From positions 1-64,000 of the forward strand of contig JAFYWB010000015.1 in NCBI GenBank assembly GCA_017549025.1: 64,000 nt of DNA. The letters run 5' to 3'. The notes under the pieces were generated by a model. The model had not been told where the DNA came from and did no database searches. It saw only the letters and a list, made by a program, of their open reading frames with translations. The DNA is from Treponema sp. (GTDB lineage: Bacteria; Spirochaetota; Spirochaetia; Treponematales; Treponemataceae). Of the stretch, positions 1-8,012 are shown in pieces; the stretch's first letter is position 1; the number at the start of each line of letters is the position of its first letter. The position numbers were made by a program, and so were the translations under genes.

Positions 1-1122
1 AAACACAGTGGCACCATTCAAGTACATCTGCATCATAAAGGATGCCAACACACCACCAGGATACTGGGTAACACCGTTTGACTTGTAACGATACTGTCCA
101 CCATCAGTATAGCTATCTTTAGAGTTAGTCATAGGCTCACCATATTGACGTTCTGCCCAGCTCCAGGTGTCAATCAGTCCACCATAGGCATGGCTCACTC
201 CAGTAAGCCATGCTCCCTGAGCATAGCTATGGGCTTCGTGCTGATCTCCAGCAGAGGTATATTTGGTACCAAGAATAAGGTGTTCATCTCCATGCTCAAG
301 TGCATATTGCTTAAATTGAGCATCAGAGAAATAATTACTAGAATCAAAAACCTTATCGTGGATTAGGAGCGTCTTATCCAAAGTAGCTGCTGCACGCAAC
401 CACTTTCCATGGTGAGGATCATCTCCTGAACCATACCCAGTCCAGTAATGCTCACTGGTAATAAAGCCTTTAAGACTAGGATGCTTGGCAACCATGTCTT
501 TTATCCATTTTTTATCATCTTCATTATCGGGTGTAATACCATTAAATGAATAATTGCTACTACCGTAACTACCTCGTGCAGCCATAACAACAATCATGGC
601 GGGAGCCTGAAGCTCGTCACAAATAGTCAGCTGTTCATCATAAAATCTTTTTGTTTCTTGTTTATTCTGTGCATTTTGTCCATTATTTGGAGCGTTTGCA
701 TGAATACCAAGTACAGAATATTTCTTCAAATTTTCTGGAATAAGCCCCCACATAACTCTGGGAGAAATATCATTTTCAAACCAATGACCCGCTTCTGGGG
801 TATTATGATCTACATATCGACCATTATCACCAGTGGCGTTGTTACCGTATACTGTGGCAACAAAAACAGGGCGTGTATTAGATGCAATGATTCTAGAGCT
901 ATCCCAGTGAATGGAGTGGCCTCCAGAGGGACTTGTTATTACCCCCCCCCCTACTCCACCTGCACCTGTAGAGGTAGTAGTAGAGCTACCTCCAAGCAGA
1001 CTGTTAGAATCTCTAAAAATAGCGGCCTGAGCTCCGCCTTCCAACAGGCCGTTACAACCAGCAATCATTGCCGCAATAAGAACAAGTCCACATACGGCAA
1101 AGAAATTCCATAATTTCTTCAT
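1..1122 (-). CDS. Probable GH98-family glycoside hydrolase lipoprotein (3' end beyond window), phase-variable, ON
   Basis: The frame is open from an ATG at 1122 (preceded by GGGGAAAGGA) to the window edge, giving 374 residues so far. Residues 1-23 are a lipoprotein signal ending MIAGC, so the product should be anchored at Cys23. A Gly/Ser/Thr-rich linker follows and is partly encoded by a run of 10 Gs (codons 58-60 plus one base). The rest resembles the catalytic domain of GH98 endo-beta-galactosidases, which release blood-group-type glycans: an early WGLIPENLKKYSVLGIH segment, a GFITSEHYWTGYG strand and MMQMYLNGATVF near the edge. Acidic residues in these strands could be catalytic, but I cannot align them. 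The family call comes from memory of the fold pattern and is moderate; the lipoprotein and G-tract calls are direct. The neighbouring sialidase and esterases fit host-glycan attack. Confidence 0.6.
   Translation of the reverse strand, partial: MKKLWNFFAVCGLVLIAAMIAGCNGLLEGGAQAAIFRDSNSLLGGSSTTTSTGAGGVGGGVITSPSGGHSIHWDSSRIIASNTRPVFVATVYGNNATGDNGRYVDHNTPEAGHWFENDISPRVMWGLIPENLKKYSVLGIHANAPNNGQNAQNKQETKRFYDEQLTICDELQAPAMIVVMAARGSYGSSNYSFNGITPDNEDDKKWIKDMVAKHPSLKGFITSEHYWTGYGSGDDPHHGKWLRAAATLDKTLLIHDKVFDSSNYFSDAQFKQYALEHGDEHLILGTKYTSAGDQHEAHSYAQGAWLTGVSHAYGGLIDTWSWAERQYGEPMTNSKDSYTDGGQYRYKSNGVTQYPGGVLASFMMQMYLNGATVF
942..951 (-). repeat. 10-bp poly-G tract (poly-C on + strand) in GH98 gene
   Basis: Ten consecutive Cs on the plus strand are ten Gs in the coding strand. 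The count keeps codons before (GTA at 954) and after (GTA at 942) in the same open frame, so this copy is ON. Loss or gain of one G would frameshift the protein just after its signal peptide and linker. Confidence 0.9.
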
Positions 1123-1309
1123 TCCTTTCCCCTAAAAAAAAATTCAGTTATTTAATTTTAACACGTATAAAAAATTGGCTTTTTAATTTTTTTACCTGTT
1201 TTTGCACTTTTTTTACTTTTTTACAAAACTGTGAGAAAAGAAAGAAAAATTGCTACAATGTGAACTATATTAAATTAATGCAACATAAATAATCCAAAAA
1301 AAACACTGG

Positions 1310-1353
1310 AAAAAAATCAGTTGGCAAAGATACAGTTACTCTTTGCTAACTGA
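1310..1353 (-). terminator. Intrinsic terminator of the small gene at 1391-1705
   Basis: A 14-base arm at 1317-1330 pairs with 1340-1353 with a single mismatch. On the minus strand it is followed by seven Ts (1316-1310). It lies 37 nt past the stop of the 1391 gene. The rest of the 1123-1390 gap is AT-rich leader for the GH98 gene with no further gene seen. Confidence 0.8.
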
Positions 1354-1390
1354 CTCTAAAAGTATCGAAATAATTGGTTTTTGTCAAGAG

Positions 1391-1705
1391 TTAGTAGTAG
1401 CTAACTTTTACCTTTTGATCCAATTCTAGCTCAAGATTTTGAGAGCGAACCTGGTCCATAACAGCACGAGCCTGTTCCAACTGAGAAACTTTTACGTCAA
1501 TAAAATACATCTTGCGGTCAATCTTTCCGTTGCCACTAAAATCTCGAACATCTAGCTTACAGCCACAGCCCACAAAGGGTGGCTCCACATCGTAGGAACC
1601 GCAGAAAGCTTTTATTCCAGCTGACTTTAATCCTTCCTTAATCTTTGTCCACAGGGGCTTGTTTCGCTCCTTAAAAATTGTTTCTTTCTTTTCAAACAAT
1701 GACAT
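1391..1705 (-). CDS. Small conserved-looking protein of unknown function
   Basis: 104 residues starting MSLFEKKETI. The start at 1705 is chosen because GGAAGGAGG lies 5-6 nt upstream; a longer frame to 1732 has no ribosome site. It is soluble, without signal or membrane segment, and contains a CGC pair inside GCGCKLDVRDFSGNGKI followed by a beta-rich C-terminus. I do not recognise the family. It stands alone, with its own terminator downstream. Confidence 0.7.
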   Translation of the reverse strand: MSLFEKKETIFKERNKPLWTKIKEGLKSAGIKAFCGSYDVEPPFVGCGCKLDVRDFSGNGKIDRKMYFIDVKVSQLEQARAVMDQVRSQNLELELDQKVKVSYY

Positions 1706-1773
1706 ATTTTCCTCCTTCCTTAAATATACCAAAATTCTAAGCCACTCACAAGAAAATGTGCTTCAAAATCACC

Positions 1774-2442
1774 CTACACAAACAATAGAAAATACAAAAT
1801 CCCAGGAAACACGCTAGCAGCAACAATCCCTTGCACCGTAATTTTTCCTTCAACCTGCTGGAATTTCGTAGACTGCACCTTGTCCTGCACCTCATGGTTC
1901 TGGCCTTCATTCCAGTACACCTGATACAAATGCTCATCCAGGGTGGACATGAGGGCCGTCATCCCCACAAACTTCTTCTCCTTGCGAAGCACCAGCCGCT
2001 GCTGTGTCAGCTTGTCCAAAAGACTGAACATATCCACCACAAAGCCTCCCAGTTTTCCCGGCAAGTGGAGCTGAGGAGATACAGCCAGCTGAGACAAAAA
2101 CACCATGCCCGCCAAGGTCAGGCCACGAGTCAAGCCTGCCTCCAAGGCTCCTGAGGTAACAGAAAATTTTCCCCAGCGAGCCAGCACCTGTCCATGGGGA
2201 GAAAAAAGTGCAAAGAAGGTGATTCCAGCAATCATCAGAATCGAAGGCAAAAGCCGAAGCTTTCCACGGCGACTCAAGGCCAAAAGAAAAAAAACAAAGG
2301 CTTCCACCGCCAGAATCAAAAGCTTTTTCTGGAACAAAAAGGCGGGAAAGCTCACCATCACCGAGGCAAACAGCAGGGAGGGAGAAATGAGCCAGCTCCA
2401 AAAACGGCTACAAGCACCAGCAAAAGATGAGGGTAACTTCAT
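1774..2442 (-). CDS. Membrane protein, possible EcfT-like partner of the Gx transporter
   Basis: 222 residues with several hydrophobic segments: about 15-55, 60-85, 105-125 and a C-terminal one at 203-222. The start overlaps the stop of the upstream Gx gene by ATGA, so the two are translationally coupled. A short TRGLTLAGM segment is reminiscent of the Arg-containing coupling motifs of ECF transporter T components, and gene order next to an S-component-like protein supports that. No ATPase gene is next to it, so the assignment is tentative. It could equally be a lineage-specific membrane protein. Confidence 0.45.
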   Translation of the reverse strand: MKLPSSFAGACSRFWSWLISPSLLFASVMVSFPAFLFQKKLLILAVEAFVFFLLALSRRGKLRLLPSILMIAGITFFALFSPHGQVLARWGKFSVTSGALEAGLTRGLTLAGMVFLSQLAVSPQLHLPGKLGGFVVDMFSLLDKLTQQRLVLRKEKKFVGMTALMSTLDEHLYQVYWNEGQNHEVQDKVQSTKFQQVEGKITVQGIVAASVFPGILYFLLFV

Positions 2443-2993
2443 GCTATAGCCTCCAAGCTCTTGTACCAGCGTGAGATAGAAACAAACTTCTGGGCAAAAA
2501 GCCCCAGCAACAGCCCCGTTACAAGGCCACTACACAAAAGCACTGGTGCAATGTATCGTGCCGCCGTTCCAAAAATCAAATAACGAGCCACCAGCAGCTG
2601 AGCCCCATTGTTGCCCAAGGCCCCAGCCACACTCATGCCCACTAAACTCACCAAGGGGCGCTTTCGGTTTCTGATGCAGCCGTAGTACAAAAGCCCCATG
2701 GATAAGGCGGCGGCACTGGAGCCCGCTGCAGAAAAAAGAAATACGTAGGAAAAAAGAGTACCGGAAATCAAGCCTTGTACCAGGGTTTTTATCACCACCA
2801 GCAATGCCACCTCTTTCATTTTTAGTTTGGAAAAGGACAGCAAAATCGGCAGGTTTGCCAAGCCCAGCCGCAAAAAGGGTAAGGGCTTTGGAATGGCATA
2901 TTCCACCATGGATAAAAAGAGACAGAGTGCAGAAAAAAATAAGAGCCGAAATCGGCCTTCATCTCGGTTTGCAGGGGAAAGCTGTGATTCCAT
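2439..2993 (-). CDS. Gx transporter family membrane protein (heptaprenyl diphosphate synthase component I-like)
   Basis: 184 residues, highly hydrophobic with five or six membrane segments. The motif FLRLGLANLPILLSF is typical of the Gx/Hpre_diP_synt_I family, which is structurally like the substrate-binding S component of ECF transporters. Its substrate is not known. I prefer the ATG at 2993 over a GTG at 3056: TATACT sits at 3000-3005, exactly six nucleotides upstream, with no Shine-Dalgarno, matching the leaderless arrangement seen at other genes here. It overlaps the downstream membrane gene by four bases. Confidence 0.7.
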   Translation of the reverse strand: MESQLSPANRDEGRFRLLFFSALCLFLSMVEYAIPKPLPFLRLGLANLPILLSFSKLKMKEVALLVVIKTLVQGLISGTLFSYVFLFSAAGSSAAALSMGLLYYGCIRNRKRPLVSLVGMSVAGALGNNGAQLLVARYLIFGTAARYIAPVLLCSGLVTGLLLGLFAQKFVSISRWYKSLEAIA

Positions 2994-2999
2994 GGCTTT

Positions 3000-3028
3000 A
3001 GTATAATCAGCAACAGCTATCCTGTACA
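3000..3028 (-). promoter_or_regulatory. Leaderless promoter of the Gx gene
   Basis: TGTACA (3023-3028), 17-nt spacer, TATACT (3000-3005), then six bases to the ATG at 2993. The expected transcription start falls on or beside the start codon. Confidence 0.6.
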
Positions 3029-3081
3029 GAGCTTGCACAAGAGAAGCTATGCACACAGGTAAAACAAGCCCATCACGAAAT

Positions 3082-3113
3082 AAAAAACGGCTTCAGTGAG
3101 TGTTCTGAAGCCG
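3082..3113 (-). terminator. Intrinsic terminator after the SGNH lipoprotein operon
   Basis: Perfect 9-bp stem (3088-3096 with 3105-3113) followed on the minus strand by six Ts (3087-3082). It lies 28 nt past the stop of the SGNH gene and ends the sialidase operon. Confidence 0.9.
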
Positions 3114-3140
3114 CTAAAACTAGGAAGAAAAAGATATATG

Positions 3141-5030
3141 TTACTTTTTAATTAACTTATCCAAGATGGGCTTTACGTTATCCCACCATACCTTGTAACC
3201 AGCATTATTAGGATGCACAGTGTCAAAGAAAAGGTTACTACAAGTTGCTACAGAACCAAGCCCCTCAAAAGTACCTTGCTTCTGGACTCCCGCAGAATCA
3301 ATAAACTCCTCATACAAATCCAAAAGCTGAACCCGAGAATCCTTTCCAGAACCATACAGGTCTTTGAGCTGACGGTTAATAGAAAGCACCTGCAAACGAA
3401 TAAAATCAATATCATTACGGGACTTTAAAGTTCCTCGTGGTAAGACACCCATAAGAATTATCTTGGCATTAGGAAAGCCTTTTTTGATCACCTGAATAAC
3501 AGCTTGAATCCCTTTTACGGCTTCTACAGAACTGATTGGTCGCTCTTGATATCTCGGTGCAGTAATATCATTACTTGAGGGAGTTCCAAAACCAATATTA
3601 TTGGTTCCAATCATGAGAACCACGGCCTTTACCGTATCCTTAAATTCAAAGGCTCCCGTATAGGCTCCAGACTCAGCATCTCCCTCTATCTTAGTAAGGC
3701 GATACAAAAGGGATTGAGTAAAGTCACCACTATTTCCCAGGTTCAATGCTCGATAGGTAGCAGCAGTTCCAGATGTAGATAAGGTCTTATTATTACCCCA
3801 TCCGATATTCTCGTTCCACCAGTCAGTCATCACCAAATTTCTTGAACTTGAATCATACCGTCCATCAAAGAAGTCGGTAATACTATCTCCAATAAACACA
3901 ACCTGAGGCCACTTCTCTTTTCCTGCCTCCTTAATGGTTTGAATCAAAGCTTTCTTTGCAGTATCTTGATTATCGTCATCAGCCTTGCTCCATTTTTGGC
4001 GAGGTGTGGTGGTAATGGGCTGACCATTTATCTTCATGCTTTCAGGGTTACCAGCCAGAGGCTCTATCTTGCTGTAGAAGGAGAGGAAAATCTCTTCTGT
4101 AATATGACGCTTGGCCAAAGCTGCATCCGTACTCATGGCAGGATAGCTTTGGTACAGAGCTGCGATGTCTACATAGGTTGCACCTGCGGCGGTAGCTGCA
4201 GCACGAATAGCTGAGCTTACTGCAGTATACCGTTCCTGCTTCACGTCTGTAAAACAAGACAGAGGAGGCAATCCCACAGCAACTACTACAGCGTCCTTTT
4301 GAACACGACGGTAGCCAGAAAGAACGCCCCCATACCAAGCCGTAAAATCGGCAGCATCAAAGCTTTCTGAGGTAAGCTCCTGATACCCCAAGGACACCAC
4401 AGCTGCGTGAGGAGCACGAGCAAAGGTTGTCGTGTATGTGCTATTTACAAAATCCGTGAAAGCCATGTCTTCGGCTTGGAAGCTGGAGCCACCAGTACTA
4501 TTTTCCCAGCTGAAATTTGCCTTACGATTTGAGTTACCTGAATTAAACCAGCCTGTTAATTCCGTATAAAAATCGAGATTTTCAGCAGAAGAAACAGGAA
4601 TGAATTTTTCTCCTGCAAAAAGAATGCGAACATTATACTGCCCAGCACCCTCAGCCAATGTCTGATAGCCTTCTACCTTGTATTCCACAGCAGAACTAGA
4701 ACCAGGCAATGTGATAGTAGCAACAGTAGCAGAATCAGTACAAACTACAGGCTTACCATTGGCAGTCAAGAAAAGGAAGGGCTCATTCTCTTTTGGAGTA
4801 ATCACCAGCCTTGTTCCAGACTGCACTGTTTCACCAGAGGAAATTGCCACTCCTGACTCTGTAGCAATCGTTACAGAGTCATCGTAGGTTACCACAACAG
4901 GTACCCCAGACGGAGAATCATTGCTTGGTTCTTTAATTTCCTGTGGACAACCAAAAAGCACCATCAAAAAGGCAATGGACACCGCAATGATAGCACATCG
5001 ATTAAAGGATTTAATTTTCATATACTTCAT
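3141..5030 (-). CDS. SGNH/GDSL esterase lipoprotein with a tandem degenerate SGNH-like domain
   Basis: 629 residues. A lipoprotein signal ends LFGC28. A small beta domain (about 40-115) precedes a first SGNH-like region (about 120-330) that keeps the fold pattern but has FAGEKFIP where the nucleophile motif would be. The second region (about 370-629) has all hallmarks: GDSIT near 380, NLGNSGD, GTNN near 485 and DTVHPNN near 604, giving Ser, Gly, Asn and the Asp/His pair. The closest known type is the PAF-acetylhydrolase/sialate O-acetylesterase group; here removal of acyl groups from host glycans is likely but inferred. It starts 11 nt after the previous gene. Its paralogue lies at 11343-13271. 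Last gene of the sialidase operon. Confidence 0.75.
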   Translation of the reverse strand: MKYMKIKSFNRCAIIAVSIAFLMVLFGCPQEIKEPSNDSPSGVPVVVTYDDSVTIATESGVAISSGETVQSGTRLVITPKENEPFLFLTANGKPVVCTDSATVATITLPGSSSAVEYKVEGYQTLAEGAGQYNVRILFAGEKFIPVSSAENLDFYTELTGWFNSGNSNRKANFSWENSTGGSSFQAEDMAFTDFVNSTYTTTFARAPHAAVVSLGYQELTSESFDAADFTAWYGGVLSGYRRVQKDAVVVAVGLPPLSCFTDVKQERYTAVSSAIRAAATAAGATYVDIAALYQSYPAMSTDAALAKRHITEEIFLSFYSKIEPLAGNPESMKINGQPITTTPRQKWSKADDDNQDTAKKALIQTIKEAGKEKWPQVVFIGDSITDFFDGRYDSSSRNLVMTDWWNENIGWGNNKTLSTSGTAATYRALNLGNSGDFTQSLLYRLTKIEGDAESGAYTGAFEFKDTVKAVVLMIGTNNIGFGTPSSNDITAPRYQERPISSVEAVKGIQAVIQVIKKGFPNAKIILMGVLPRGTLKSRNDIDFIRLQVLSINRQLKDLYGSGKDSRVQLLDLYEEFIDSAGVQKQGTFEGLGSVATCSNLFFDTVHPNNAGYKVWWDNVKPILDKLIKK

Positions 5031-5041
5031 ACTTGTGCCAC

Positions 5042-6856
5042 TTATGCTTGAGGAACTTGCACTTCACCACCGCTATACAGGTGAGGTGTAGCCTCGCTGA
5101 TTGCCTTCAAAACCCAGTTAGCAATATTTGTCATACCTTGGATGGGTGGATGAAGATCTGAACCATGCAAATACTTACCATTCTCAGTAGTAAGCCCCTG
5201 TTCAGCCCAGTAAATGTTTTGAACGCCTGCTGCCTTCAGTTCAAGAAATGCCTTGTACAAGAGGAAGCTCTCTCTACCATACAGGTAGTTTTCAGTATTA
5301 GTAAAGCTGCTGGGCATAGTAATGGTATTAGGAGCTGTTGTACTAGCCATAGCCCCTACGTTATTACTCTTCAAATACTTAGGACAAACAATAATGGGTG
5401 TAGTAGGATGATTCTTGCGATAGGTATTTACCATATACTTGAGGCGGACTACTATCTCATCATTTGTAATGGCGGCGGCATCTCCGTTAGCATTACAATT
5501 TGTTGCAGTGATAGCAGTTGAGGTCAAGTTCCAACCTGGGTCAATGACAAATACTTCACTTTCGATGTTTGCCAAAAAGTCTGCCATCTTGTATTCCATC
5601 TGGGCAGAACCAGCCACACCCATGTTAATAACCTCTCGGCCTGTTGCCCACATAACCTGAGCAGCATACGTTCCACCGGGACGCAAGCCATTTGCACCGT
5701 CACCCTGGGTAATACTGGTACCGTAGATAAGAATGGGCTTTTTTGCCTGCTCTGCAAAGGGGTCAATTTCGTAGGTAGAGCTTCCTTCTGCAAAGGTAAG
5801 CTGCAAGCCAGAAGGATTTCCCTCGTTACCGAACTCAAATCCATTGTAGGTAGGAAGCATTACAATGTATTGAGTCATTTTGCCATTAGTATTGGTGGTA
5901 TAGGTAAAAGAAGCTTTTTCCTGTTTCTCTCCATTCCGTAAATTCTGACAGAAAACAGCCTTTCCATCTTCAATCTTGTAAATGTCGAATCCAGAATAGG
6001 AACGTCCAGAGGAAACATCTGCACGACCATTAGCCTGACTGTCATTAGTATGATAATAATGGCAATCCAGTGTAATGGTGGCACTATCGGTGGCAAAGGC
6101 AATATATACACCAGCAGTACACTGTCTCATGTTATTATCTGCTCGGTCACCCAAGTTTTGTTCATTGCTGGGGAAGATGGCAGAGGTTCCCTTATCCTGA
6201 ATAGCATACAAGCCTTTGGTTGTGTCGTGGTTATCTGCATGGATAGAAAGTGGCAAACGGCTCCAATAGGTGGGATATTCAATTCCGTTTACGATAGTAC
6301 CTTCGGAAATACGGCGCTCCTCGTCATTTGGGCTGGCACAGTCAGCACAAGTGGAACCATCAGTTAAGAGCTCTCCAGTACACCAATAGTGTACATTGTC
6401 ACCCTTTGCGGTATTCACCTTGTACTGGCGGAACTTACCGTGAAGGGTTAGCTTGTCATAACCAATGGGGGCATTACCTGGCAAGGGATAACGAACGGTA
6501 ATAGTAGAAGAAGTTCCTCGTCCATTTGTCAAAACGATATCATGGGAATAAGCTCCACTACCGTCATGCTCCTGAATGGTAGCCCTACCTTGTGGGTCCA
6601 CCGTTAAAACATCACTCTTGCTAGAAGTCCATGCTCCATCCTCCATGCCCAAGGTAAAATCCTGAGTAACATGATACTGACTGTCTCCAGCAGCATATTT
6701 TATCAGCTGTTCAAAAGGCACACTGGGTGTTACTACAGGTGTTTCTGTTGCTGGCAATTTTTCTTCCATGGTACATCCCAAAAGCACCACGGAGCCAGTC
6801 AAAAAGCACGCAGCCACTACACCACGTGCCATATACTTCATACTTGTGCTTTTCAT
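5042..6856 (-). CDS. SGNH hydrolase lipoprotein with GxDLY-type N-terminal domain, likely carbohydrate (sialate) O-acetylesterase
   Basis: 604 residues. Signal ends VLLGC28; the start at 6856 has AAGGAG five bases upstream. A middle beta domain carries GFDIYKIEDG, which matches the GxDLY domain that precedes Lipase_GDSL_3 hydrolases in Bacteroides sialic-acid operons. The catalytic part follows: IYGTSITQG near 378 (Ser), NMGVAGSAQ (Gly), DPGWN, and GSDLHPP near 570 (Asp/His). Such enzymes remove O-acetyl groups that block sialidases, which fits co-transcription with the sialidase upstream. The gene is 9 nt downstream of the 6866 lipoprotein. Twenty bases around its start are repeated at the start of the next gene. 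Confidence 0.75.
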   Translation of the reverse strand: MKSTSMKYMARGVVAACFLTGSVVLLGCTMEEKLPATETPVVTPSVPFEQLIKYAAGDSQYHVTQDFTLGMEDGAWTSSKSDVLTVDPQGRATIQEHDGSGAYSHDIVLTNGRGTSSTITVRYPLPGNAPIGYDKLTLHGKFRQYKVNTAKGDNVHYWCTGELLTDGSTCADCASPNDEERRISEGTIVNGIEYPTYWSRLPLSIHADNHDTTKGLYAIQDKGTSAIFPSNEQNLGDRADNNMRQCTAGVYIAFATDSATITLDCHYYHTNDSQANGRADVSSGRSYSGFDIYKIEDGKAVFCQNLRNGEKQEKASFTYTTNTNGKMTQYIVMLPTYNGFEFGNEGNPSGLQLTFAEGSSTYEIDPFAEQAKKPILIYGTSITQGDGANGLRPGGTYAAQVMWATGREVINMGVAGSAQMEYKMADFLANIESEVFVIDPGWNLTSTAITATNCNANGDAAAITNDEIVVRLKYMVNTYRKNHPTTPIIVCPKYLKSNNVGAMASTTAPNTITMPSSFTNTENYLYGRESFLLYKAFLELKAAGVQNIYWAEQGLTTENGKYLHGSDLHPPIQGMTNIANWVLKAISEATPHLYSGGEVQVPQA

Positions 6857-6865
6857 ATTGGCTCC

Positions 6866-7891
6866 TTACTCACTTACCCTTTTGAAGAAGGCTACGTAGT
6901 CTACTTCTGTGGGTGAATCATCATCAGAATCCACATTGAAAGATGCAAAACCAATACCACCGTTATGACTAGTATTGCTAGTGAGGTATGCAGCAGTGGC
7001 AGTTCCAGCTGTTCCTACAAAATCCTCTACAAAGAGACATTTGTCATCTGTGGCACTGTTCCAGAATCCTAATGTTACCCAGTCACTACTGGAATCATCG
7101 TAGTTCAACTTGTCTGCAGGCAATCCACTACCACCCGTTGCCAATAAAGCACCAGAATCATAGGTAAAGGTAAAGCTTGATGAACCTGTTAACTTAATAA
7201 CACTGGCAACATTTGCAGCAGAACGGAACTTAATCTCGAAATAATCATAGCCATTGTTTACAAAGTTTCCAGTATGCTTACAAACAACAGTTGTTCCTGC
7301 TCTATCTTTATTCTGTTTATCCTCCAAAGTCATAATAGAATCCTTAAATGTCATCTCCTCACCTTCATAAGTCGGAGAGTTATTCTCTGGATTTCCACTA
7401 CCACCATCACAGTGATACAGCTTCTTCAGCTCAAACTTGTAGGTTTCACCATCAACTTTAAAGACACGCCACGGAAAGGTATCAGCAGTAAAGGTATGGC
7501 TGGCATACACAGTACCATCTGCTTTAGAACAAATATCTACAGTAACAGAAAATTCCGTAGTAGGATTACCGTTGGGTGGGATTCTGATATAAGCAAGTCC
7601 TTCATGGGTTTTGTCGGCCTCCAACCTGGGAGTAAAGGGAACTGCAGCACCGCCAGCATCGGTAGCTTTCAGCTCCAAATCTGCTATATCCAAATTGGTG
7701 AGTCGTAACGGAACGCCACTGGAATCAATACCATCAGTAATAACAGTAACACTCCGCATGAGCTCTGGTTCAACAGGGCGGTATTTATCATCTAGTCGGC
7801 GAACGACATCTTCGCAGCTCGTAAAAATCAAACAACCAGCAATAATACAGAGACAATAAAGTGGGGAGAACTTTCGGAAAATTAAGTTCAT
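6866..7891 (-). CDS. Lipoprotein of unknown function in the sialidase operon
   Basis: 341 residues, signal ending IFTSC26, GAGGTG ribosome site before the ATG. The N-terminal half looks like one or two immunoglobulin-like beta domains (about 40-150). The C-terminal half, rich in Gly, Ser, Asp and aromatic residues, ends with ASFNVDSDDDSPTEVDYVAFFKR, which could be a carbohydrate-binding beta sandwich. No catalytic signature is visible. Position between sialidase and esterases suggests a role in glycan binding, by inference only. Confidence 0.65.
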   Translation of the reverse strand: MNLIFRKFSPLYCLCIIAGCLIFTSCEDVVRRLDDKYRPVEPELMRSVTVITDGIDSSGVPLRLTNLDIADLELKATDAGGAAVPFTPRLEADKTHEGLAYIRIPPNGNPTTEFSVTVDICSKADGTVYASHTFTADTFPWRVFKVDGETYKFELKKLYHCDGGSGNPENNSPTYEGEEMTFKDSIMTLEDKQNKDRAGTTVVCKHTGNFVNNGYDYFEIKFRSAANVASVIKLTGSSSFTFTYDSGALLATGGSGLPADKLNYDDSSSDWVTLGFWNSATDDKCLFVEDFVGTAGTATAAYLTSNTSHNGGIGFASFNVDSDDDSPTEVDYVAFFKRVSE

Positions 7892-7918
7892 GATTCACCT
7901 CTCAATTTTCAATAGGTG

Positions 7919-7994
7919 CGCCATGCCACCATAACCAAGCAACATGGCGTACTTTTGATTAAATAGCCATTCTTCATTTCTAAAGAATGGCTAT
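7919..7994 (-). promoter_or_regulatory. Two stem-loops between sialidase and downstream lipoprotein
   Basis: CGCCATG (7919-7925) pairs with CATGGCG (7943-7949). ATAGCCATTCTT (7963-7974) pairs perfectly with 7983-7994. Neither is followed by a clean T-run on the minus strand, so they look like mRNA-processing or partial-termination elements that would set sialidase above downstream expression, rather than full terminators. Confidence 0.55.
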
Positions 7995-8012
7995 GCAGCA
8001 ACGGAAAAGCTT

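Noticed and set aside
658-1113. 151-residue plus-strand frame over the GH98 gene
   Set aside because: It opposes the clear lipoprotein reading, has an Ser/Arg/Cys-rich composition and no start signals.
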